In this document: one piece after another, positions 57,201 through 64,000 of the stretch
Layout of the letters: the number at the start of each line of letters is the position of its first letter
How positions within the stretch are numbered: the first letter of the stretch is position 1
Assembly: GCA_029237695.1 (NCBI GenBank)
Contig: CM055266.1
Coordinates: 110,315,370 to 110,379,369, forward strand
Length of the DNA: 64,000 nucleotides
Direction of reading: 5' to 3'
From: Conchocele bisecta
Taxonomy: Eukaryota; Mollusca; Bivalvia; Lucinida; Thyasiridae
The notes under the pieces: generated by a model
What the model saw: the letters and a program-made list of their open reading frames with translations, nothing else
Told to the model about the DNA's origin: nothing
The model's database searches: none
Made by a program: the position numbers and the translations under genes

Positions 57201-60200
57201 ACCTGCGGCTGTTCGGGCCGTACAGAGTGGGGGCCGTGTACAAGTACATCCTTGTGGTGCTGGACGCCTTCACCCTCTGGCCGGAGGCATTTGTGCTGGA
57301 CAACGTCTCTCAGACATCCATTGTCCATGTGCTGCTGAAGCTCATCTCCAGGTGATGGTCCAATTGTCGCCCCACCCACTTACATATACACTATATACAT
57401 GCACCATAAGTTGTATAGTAGATATGAGCAAAGCAAACATTTATTTCATCTGAATATGCATTGATTAAACAAAAAATGTGAGTACAAGATACACTCAACA
57501 ATATAAAAATATCATTTATTTTCAAACTGTCAGAGGAGTAAAAATGTTCTAATAAGAATGATAAAGTTGAAAATTGACTAATTTGACTTGCAAAAAAGCA
57601 AACACTTGTATGAGCTGAATTATAACTCTGTTTGACCCTCGCCCTTCTCCATAGGACTCGGTTGTGATTATGAATTTCTGTTTGTAGTAAATTTAACCTT
57701 TTTTTAACATACACCAGTTTACTGACAGAAAATTTCGAATAATGTCTTTATTCCAAATCAGAAGTATACGTTGTGGCCAACAATTAAACCGTCTTGTTGA
57801 GACGGTTCAAATGAGTGGTCACAACATATACTTTCATTGAGAACTAAGAACATTAGAAAAGAAAGCATTTCAAAATGCAGATAAGCTGCGTATTTGCTTA
57901 AATACCTAATTAAAATTGCCAAAAACCCAATTGAAATCAGAAGTACTTAATGAGTATCAAAAAGCAATAAAAAAAGTTATGGTACCTTTATCATGCTGCA
58001 GAAAATAATACACAGACCACAAATATAGCATATTTTTCTTATTGAAATACCAAGATGTGTTTTCATGGAAAAATAAAACAATATGCTATATTTGTGGTCG
58101 GCTTATTGTTTTCTGTAGCATGATAAAGATACCACAAATTTTCATTGCTTTTTGATACGCACTACTTCTGATTTCAATTGGGTTTTGGCAATTTTAATTG
58201 GGTATTTACGCAAATACGCAGCTTATCTGGAGCTCTGGTACATTATTCATGTGGTTGTCGTTAGACGTTATATTTGTTGTTGTAATATCACATCGCAGGT
58301 ATGGACAGATGAGCGCTCTCATAATGAGCATGGATAATGAGATTTTGGAGGCTGGAATCAAGGATGCACTACAGATCATCCAACAAGCCGTCTCCTTCAA
58401 GATAGTACTGCAGAGACGATATCTCAAAGCTACAGGTAATCCCGTCACAATAGAGGCATATCATACAGTGAAACCTCTCTAAACCGGACATCCTGGGAAA
58501 TCCCCAGGGTGTCCGGTTTAGAGAGATTCCACTGTAACTCCGGTATATGAGACACGCCATGTGATTTTGTACCTAAGAACATGACGAAAGATGACGAATA
58601 TTTCATAGCAAATTCAGAATTCTATTCCGCATTTGCTATGAAAATGTTGTCATCTTTCGCCGTCTCTTACAGAATATATCACATTTTCTGTAAATATATT
58701 TCATGAAAAATCGCACATGCTCTTATTTGCAAAATTGCATGGCGTTTCTCATATGAGCACTGCGAGACATGCTTATGTGCCTTGTAATTGTCAATCAACA
58801 TTATCATCAGAGATACTTGACAATGAAACCCATAAAAATTAAGCATGCTTTTGGATTTCTGGCTGATACAGTGGAACCTCTCTAAACCGGACAGCCATAC
58901 ATCAAAAGTATGCTTAATTTTTATGGGTTTCACTATCGGGTATTCAATATATGCTACAAATGACCTATATCAACCAATCACTTAATTTGATTTGATCAAA
59001 TTCCAAGGAGTTTGTGTTTTGTTCTGCAATATTTTATAATACAGTGGGAGGTTCCCAGGGGGTCCGGTTTAGAGAGGTTCCACTGAAAATCTGGCATATG
59101 ACCATTTTGAAACTTATGGGTGTGCTTTTCAATCATGAACATACATTTATATCTGAGACAAAATTATCAAGAAAAACGGTTCCACTGTAGACCATTATAA
59201 ACAGGGGAGATACTTTGCTAATGTATTGCCGCTATTACTGTACCACGAAGTTTACAATTTACAATTTACCAAGCATAACAATTTTACTTGAGAAGTGGCA
59301 TGATAATAACAGAGCTCCAGATAAGCTCTGTATTTGCTTATTTACCCAATTAAAATTGCCAAAAACCCAATTGAAATCAGAGTATCAAAAAGCAATAAAA
59401 AATGTGTGGTACCTTTATCATGCTGCAGAAAACAATAAGCAGACCACAAATATAGGATATTTTTCTTATTTTCCATGAAAACACATCAAGGAGACAATTC
59501 TAATGAAATGCCATGTCATGTTTTCATTTCGAAGCAAACTATTCAATAATTGCTGTCTGTTGATGTTTAGAACAGTAGTGTGATTTTTGTCGCGCCTGCT
59601 TTAGCAGAGGCACGACTATAGTTGGCGCTTTTTTCCGTCGTCCGCGTTGTCCAGTTTTTTATGCCCCCGCTACCGAAAGTTACGGGGGCATATAATGTTA
59701 CCGGCGTCCGTCCGTACGTCCGTACGTCCCGGTATTACCATATTCTTTATTAACTTCTACATGGCTTCACATATTATGTCAATATTTATACACGTGATAC
59801 ATATGAACATGCCTTACGCACTCCACCCCCCAGTACTTCGACCTTGACCTTTGGCCTTGACCTTTTCCACTTTAAATGTTTGCTTGGCACTTTGGGACAA
59901 ATCTACGTGCACGTTTCTCAATCCTACACTAACTTCTCAATACTTTTGCCAATCGCTTAAATATTTATACACATGATACATATGAACATGCCATACGCAC
60001 TCCACCACCCAGTACTTCGACCTTGACCTTGGACCTTCACCTTTTCTACTTTAAATGTTTACTTAGCACTTTGGGACAAATCTACGTGCACGTTTCTCAA
60101 TCCTACACTAACTTCTCAATACTTTTGCTAATCGCTTAAATATTTATACACATCATACATATGAACATGCCATACACACTCCACCACCCAGTACTTCGAC

Positions 60201-62349
60201 CTTCACCTTTGACCTTCACCTTTTCTACTTTAAATGTTTACTTACCACTTTGGGACAAATCTACGTGCACGTTTCTTAATCCTACAATAACTTCTCAATA
60301 CTTTTGCCAATCGCTTAAATATTTATACACATGATACATATGAACATGCCCTACACACTCCACCACCCAGTACTTCGACCTTGACCTTCACCTTTTCTAC
60401 TTTAAATGTTTACTTAGCACTTTGGGACAAATCTACGTGCACGTTTCTCAATCCTACACTAACTTCTCAATACTTTTGCCAATCGCTTAAATATTTATAC
60501 ACATGATACATATGAACATGCCCTACACACTCCACCACCCAGTACTTCGACCTTGACCTTTCACCTTCACCTTTTCTACTTTAAATGTTTACTTAGCACT
60601 TTGGGACAAATCTACGTGCACGTTTCTCAATCCTACACTAATTCTCAATCTACTTTTGCCAATCGCTTAAATATTTATACACATGATACATATGAACATG
60701 CCCTACACACTCCGCCACCCAGTACTTCGACCTTGACCTTTGACCTTCACCTTTTCTACTTTAAATGTTTACTTACCACTTTGGGACAAATCTACATGCA
60801 CGTTTCTCAATCCTACAATAACTTCTCAATACTTTTGCCAATCCCTTAAATATTTATGCACATGATACATATGAACATGCCCTGCACACTCCACCACCCA
60901 GTACTTCGACCTTGACCTTTGACCTTCACCTTTTCTACTTTAAATGTTTACTTAGCACTTTGGGACAAATCTACGTGCACATTTATCAATCCTACACTAA
61001 CTTCTCAATACTTTGGCCAATCCCTTAAATATTTATACACATGATACATATGAACATGCCCTACACACTCCACCACCCAGTACTTCGACCTTGACCTGTG
61101 ACAAATTCACATTTGTCCCGCCCCCGCTAAGCCCAGGGTCAAGGTCACAGACTTGGTGTGTTCGGAACCTTAATGCTCGCGTAAATGGCTGATAATCAAA
61201 TATGCCTCATTTTCTTTGGCTGCCAGCGGGGGCATTCGTGTGCCAACAGGCCACATTTCTAGTTTGTAATGCAAATGCGTTAAAGTTATTGTTTTTTCAC
61301 AACACGGTCAAATGCCTCGGCAGGCGCGATACCGCTTCCGTGGCGGAATTATTGTTATTTTACCCAATTAAAATTTTGAAATACCCAATTGCTTCAGAAA
61401 TGAAGGAGTGAAAATACTCAATTACTAATTCCTTATCTGGAGCATGATAATACTATACAACATTATAATAGAGAAATATTTTCATTCTGTGACCTCGCTG
61501 AATTTGTAGTCTTCGATGAAACTGAATATTTTTGTCTCCCATTTTTAAAACAATTGCGTTCTCGCGCACACATTGGTTTCATCTCCAGGTACTGAAATAA
61601 TGAAAATATGAGAGAAAACACTATTTTAAATTCACATTCTTATTGCCTTGTCCCCATTACAGATGACCACTGTTTTACTTGAGAAGTGGCATGATAATAC
61701 TATAGAACCACGCTGAATTAATTTATTGAATTAATTTAACTTTGCAACCATCGATGAATATTTTGGTCTCCCATTTTTAAAACAATTGCCTGACTTGTCA
61801 ATACAAACATGTTTTAGTGCACACATTGGTATCATCTACATGATCTACAGGGACCCGTTTCACTAAACTTTGTACAACTAAAATGTTTGTCAGTGCAAAT
61901 TTATGATCGTCTTGAAATTTCAATTGATGGATTTACATGTATTGAGCATAGGCTGCATATGCAGACTATGCTCAATAAATGTAAATCCAATAATTGTTTG
62001 CAAGAAAACATTGTTAATGTGAAATTCACAGACTATCATAATTTTGCACATACAAACATTTTAGTCATACAAATTTTAGTGAAACGGCCGCCAGGTTCTG
62101 AAATATTTAAAATACATGTAATAGATAAAACACAGAAAACACTATTTTAAATTTGCACTGTAAGAGTTAATCATATTGCCTTGTCCCCATTACAGATGAC
62201 CACTATTCAGATCTGGAGGAAACGTTGAAGAAATTTGTGAAGAAGTACCCGAAGAGTTGGTCTGACTGCCTCGACCTGTGGCTGCTTCCACTACGGACGT
62301 CACTTCGAGAGCTGACAGAAACGGCAATACCAGCTGTGGCACAGCCAAG
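51003..62349 (+). CDS. GIN1/Ginger-type integrase-like protein, five exons, 3' end beyond exon 5
   Basis: Joined exons 51003-51261, 52195-52469, 57197-57351, 58299-58435 and 62196-62349 give an open frame of 326 codons, with all GT/AG sites and phases (1, 0, 2, 1) consistent. Order: helical N-terminus (EKRMVRKRAERFCFLDDQLI), an H2C2 zinc finger (His82, His89, Cys119, Cys122), an acidic linker (about 125-170), then an integrase-like core with Asp180 (MVDLRLFGPY), Asp242 (IMSMDNEIL) and Glu283/284 (SDLEETLKKF). The D and E motifs are unusual, so catalysis is uncertain. Cellular GIN1-like genes derived from Ginger/gypsy integrases have this layout. The multi-exon structure, lack of LTRs and clean frame suggest a domesticated host gene; its role is unknown. 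The frame is still open at the last donor. Confidence 0.75.
51570..52108. mobile_element. Nested MITEs inside intron 1
   Basis: An outer palindromic repeat of the 35270-35374 family (AGTAACTCTTGCAATCTAC / TTGCCAGTTATCGTTCGC) is split by an inner MITE at 51633-52054 with ~70-bp inverted ends (CCACTCATAGAATTCCTCTG and CAGAGGAACCCTGTGAGTGG). Confidence 0.7.
52195..52469 (+). CDS. Integrase-like gene, exon 2
   Basis: Acceptor ATGTTTCAG at 52186-52194; donor ATG|GTATGT. Encodes the rest of the zinc finger (SHNGLERTVDTVSAKYYW ... GCGNC) and the acidic linker. Confidence 0.8.
52554..52962. mobile_element. Family N MITE, copy 1 (intron 2)
   Basis: GAGCTCCAGATAAGC at the left and GCTTATCTGGAGC-like end at the right. 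Contains TTTATCCTGCTGCTGAAAAC and GGAGACAATTCTAATGAAAT. It serves as the uninterrupted reference for the copy split at 59587/61357. Confidence 0.75.
53688..54972. mobile_element. Helentron/pearl-like element with 138-bp tandem core
   Basis: The left end has CCTGCTTTAGCAGAAGCAGG; the right end has a CTCCGCGGAG hairpin before TCTTGTATTA. Between them are about six and a half units of ~138 bp (TTTAATATTCCATACATGCA ... AAAGGTCAAGGTCACTGAC), with starts near 53997, 54131, 54270, 54411, 54545, 54681 and 54819. The architecture matches the non-autonomous Helentrons called pearl in bivalves. The assignment is inference. Confidence 0.65.
55085..55440. repeat. CAGATC repeat fragment and GTGGGTAT repeat
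   Basis: 55085-55185 carries CTGGAGCTGCACAGGTC and CCCTATTTCTCCA. 55317-55440 is the reverse of 14620-14738 (TATACCCAC ... GGCCGTCCGTCCATCACA). Confidence 0.5.
55441..56320. other. No gene recognised (intron 2)
   Basis: A near-duplicate CCCATGTGCTAAGYGAC occurs at 55950 and 55978. No coding signal. Confidence 0.45.
56320..56470. repeat. GTGGGTAT repeat, reverse copy
   Basis: GGTCATGGATTATCTCCCCC, AAAGTGGGTATATTG and ATGGCGCGCCATCGACTGTG match the 14450-14540 region in reverse. Confidence 0.6.
56722..57020. mobile_element. Helentron-like fragment
   Basis: Left hairpin GCCCGCTTGCGGAAAGCG followed by CGTCCGTCCGTCC, one and a half diverged internal units and CCCAAGGTCAAGGTCAAA. Truncated. Confidence 0.45.
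57197..57351 (+). CDS. Integrase-like gene, exon 3
   Basis: Acceptor TGTTACAG at 57196; donor CCAG|GTGATG. Encodes VDLRLFGPYRVGAVYKYI and the LVVLDAFTLWPEAF strand typical of an integrase core, with the first catalytic-position Asp. Confidence 0.8.
57873..58244. mobile_element. Family N, long hairpin copy (intron 3)
   Basis: Two left halves face each other: GATAAGCTGCGTATTTGC pairs with GCAAATACGCAGCTTATC, giving arms of about 170 bp around TACCAAGATGTGTTTTCATG. Confidence 0.8.
58299..58435 (+). CDS. Integrase-like gene, exon 4
   Basis: Acceptor CATCGCAG; donor ACAG|GTAATC. Encodes RYGQMSALIMSMDNEILEAG, then IKDALQIIQQ, the second catalytic-position Asp region. Confidence 0.75.
58465..59087. 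mobile_element. Family D hairpin plus other MITEs (intron 4)
   Basis: 58465-58535 is a TA-flanked family D hairpin. 58550-58752 is a MITE of the CACGCCATGTGATTTTGTAC family with an internal CATTTGCTATGAAAATGTTG inverted pair. A D left arm (58869-58893) and right arm (59047-59086) are separated by about 150 bp holding an inverted GCTTAATTTTTATGGGTTTC pair, so this D copy is interrupted. Confidence 0.6.
59303..59587. mobile_element. Family N, left part of a split copy
   Basis: Matches 52560-52872 up to GTGTGATTTT. The remainder resumes at 61357-61445 (ATTTTACCCAATTAAAATTT ... TTATCTGGAGC). Confidence 0.85.
59588..61356. mobile_element. Helentron-like element(s) inserted into family N
   Basis: The outer element begins GTCGCGCCTGCTTTAGCAGA and ends with CCGCTTCCGTGGCGGAATTA. 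Within it a second element begins near 59652 (TGCCCCCGCTACCGAAAGTT, with GGGGGCAT) and ends near 61242 (CAGCGGGGGCATTCG). That one holds about seven tandem units of ~179 bp (CAGTACTTCGACCTTGACCT...), starting near 59831, 60011, 60190, 60368, 60540, 60719, 60899 and 61078. Insertion between T and A/T without a longer duplication fits Helentrons. Confidence 0.7.
61357..61445. mobile_element. Family N, right part of the split copy
   Basis: Continues the 59303-59587 element and corresponds to 52872-52955 of the intact copy, with a 12-base local difference (GAAGGAGTGAAA). Confidence 0.85.
61849..62094. mobile_element. MITE family B, copy 7 (intron 4)
   Basis: Complete copy 100 bp upstream of exon 5. 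A further left-end fragment (TGTTTCACTAAACTTTGTG) lies at 62411-62430. Confidence 0.85.
62196..62349 (+). CDS. Integrase-like gene, exon 5
   Basis: Acceptor CCCCATTACAG at 62195; donor CAAG|GTAGGC. Encodes DDHYSDLEETLKKFVKKYPK, then SWSDCLDLWLLPLRTSL, matching the C-terminal helix of the integrase core. The frame is open at the donor, so at least one more exon lies beyond the window. Confidence 0.78.
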
Positions 62350-62528
62350 GTAGGCAGTCGATTGGCTGAAACATCAGTAATATTCGCGCCAGTCTAGCTC
62401 CAGTCCAGGGAGCTGTTTCACTAAACTTTGTGTCAGTGGTTGGTCGGGCGAACGCGACGGCGTATATAATGGTAGGGCTTCCTCCTTATAGGAATCACGA
62501 TATGCCTGGTTTGACCCGCAGGTACGTT

Positions 62529-64000
62529 TTTAGCTCGCCTGCACGAAGTGCAGAAGAGCTTATGGCATACCCCCGGCGTCGTCGGCGTCGTCCACAAACT
62601 TAACGTTGGGGTAAATGTCTTATAACTTCTGTTTCCTTTCATGGAACACCTTGTTATTTCATTCATGCATTCCTCAGATGACCCTCTATCATGCTGTAGC
62701 AAATCCATGACGCACCAACCAACCCTTACCCCAGGTCAAGGTCACAAACTGAGCACATTCATAAACTTAACGTTGGGGTAAATTTCTTATAACATCTGTT
62801 TCCTTTCATGGAACGCCTGATATTTCATTACATGCATTCCTCAGGATGACCCCTATCTGCTGTAGCAAATCCCGTGACCCAACACACAAACTCTTACCCC
62901 AGGGTCAAGGTCACAAACTTAGCATGTTCATAAATTTAACGCTGGGGTAAATGTTGTGTAACTTCTGTTTATTTACAGGGGATGTCTTCATATTTCATAC
63001 ATGCATTCATCTGATGACCCTCTATCATGCTGTAGCAAAACTACGATCCATCACCCAACCCTTACCCCAAGGTCAAGGTCACAAACTTAGCATGTTCATA
63101 AACTTAACGTTGTGTGTAACTTCTGTTTATTTACAGGGAACGCCTTCATATTTAATACATGGATTCATCTGATGATACTCTATCATGCTATAGCAAATCC
63201 ATGACGGTGTGACCCACCGCCCATCCCTTACCCCAAGGTCAAGGTCACAAACTTAGCACATTCATAAATTTAACGTTGGGGTAAATGTCTTATAACATCT
63301 GTTTCCTTTCATGGAACGCCTTGATATTTCATACATGCATTCCTCAGATGACCCTCTATCATGCTGTAGCAAATCCCTGACCCACCACCCAACTCTTACC
63401 CCAGGGTCAAGGTCACAAACTTAGCATGTTCATAAATTTAACGCTGGGGTAAATGTTGTGTAACTTCTGTTTATTTACAGGGGATGTCTTCATATTTCAT
63501 ACATGCATTCATCTGATGACCCTCTATCATGCTGTAGCAAAACTACGATCCATCACCCAACCCTTACCCCAAGGTCAAGGTCACAAACTTAGCACATTCA
63601 TAAATTTAACGTTGGGGTAAATGTCTTATAACATCTGTTTTCTTTCATGGAACGCCTTGATATTTCATTCATGCATTCCTCAGATGACCCTCTATCATGC
63701 TGTAGCAAATCCACAAGGTGAAGGTCACAAACCTAGCACATTCATAAAGTTAATGTTGGGGTAAAGGTTGTGTAACTTCTGTTTCTTTACAGGGAATACC
63801 TTTATATTTCATACATGCATTCATCTGATGATACTCTATCGTACTATAGCAAATCCATGACCCACCTCCCACCCCTTAGCCCAAGGTCAATGTCACAAAC
63901 TTCGGCACATTCATAAACTTCACGTTGGGGTAAATGTCTTATAACATCTGTTTCCTTTCATGGAACGCCTTGATATTTCATACATGCATTCTTCTGATGA
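62529..64000. mobile_element. Helentron/pearl-like element with 167-bp tandem core, cut by window end
   Basis: Left hairpin AGCTCGCCTGCACGAAGTGC then CGTCGTCGGCGTCGTCC. Eight units of about 167 bp follow, marked by AGGTCAAGGTCACAAAC near 62733, 62903, 63070, 63237, 63404, 63572, 63714 (a shortened unit) and 63883. The array continues past the window. Confidence 0.7.

Noticed and set aside
62433..63172. Short frames in the 167-bp array
   Set aside because: Derived from tandem repeat units; the same peptides recur with stops in neighbouring copies.

Overview
The window looks like nuclear DNA of a mollusc, most likely a heterodont bivalve. Evidence: spliced genes with GT/AG introns, a very high density of short palindromic (MITE-like) repeats, tandem-cored Helentron/pearl-like elements carrying AAGGTCAAGGTCA motifs, chromodomain Ty3/gypsy and LINE remnants, and a lineage-type multi-pass membrane protein. 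Species and family placements rest on my memory of such sequences; no search was run. No tRNA, rRNA or CRISPR array was seen.

Layout. (1) 1-6220 is an eroded, virus-derived integrating element of Polinton-like character. A leftward cluster holds a retroviral-type integrase and five or six small, mostly membrane, proteins. A rightward cluster holds a capsid-like C-terminal fragment, a coiled-coil fibre gene and a hydrophobic-hairpin protein. At least three genes carry stops, frameshifts or deletions. An AT-rich motif recurs at the gene borders. (2) 6225-7300 has duplicated noncoding DNA and two overlapping small leftward ORFs of unknown nature. (3) 7.5-25 kb is almost entirely MITE families, most with several copies here. 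(4) 25164-28205 (-) is an intact 1013-residue multi-pass membrane protein read from one coding exon. (5) 28.3-40 kb is more MITEs, a broken unknown ORF near 31.0-31.6 kb and a mariner-like end. (6) 40162-44428 holds a chromodomain gypsy pol remnant, an LTR followed by a leader-like region, and a second LTR copy in inverted orientation. (7) 44.5-50.9 kb has MITEs, a TIR element of about 0.9 kb and a LINE 3' end. (8) 51003-62349 (+) is a five-exon gene for a GIN1/Ginger-type integrase-like protein. Its splice phases all agree and no stop interrupts it. Its introns are filled with MITEs and Helentron-like arrays. (9) 62.5-64 kb is a 167-bp tandem array running off the window.

The host genes appear to be the membrane protein and the integrase-like gene; nearly everything else is mobile DNA or its debris. 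In three places the window supplies both an occupied and an unoccupied version of a repeat, or a target duplication, so insertion events can be read directly: 32.1 kb, 59.6-61.4 kb and 16.3 kb.
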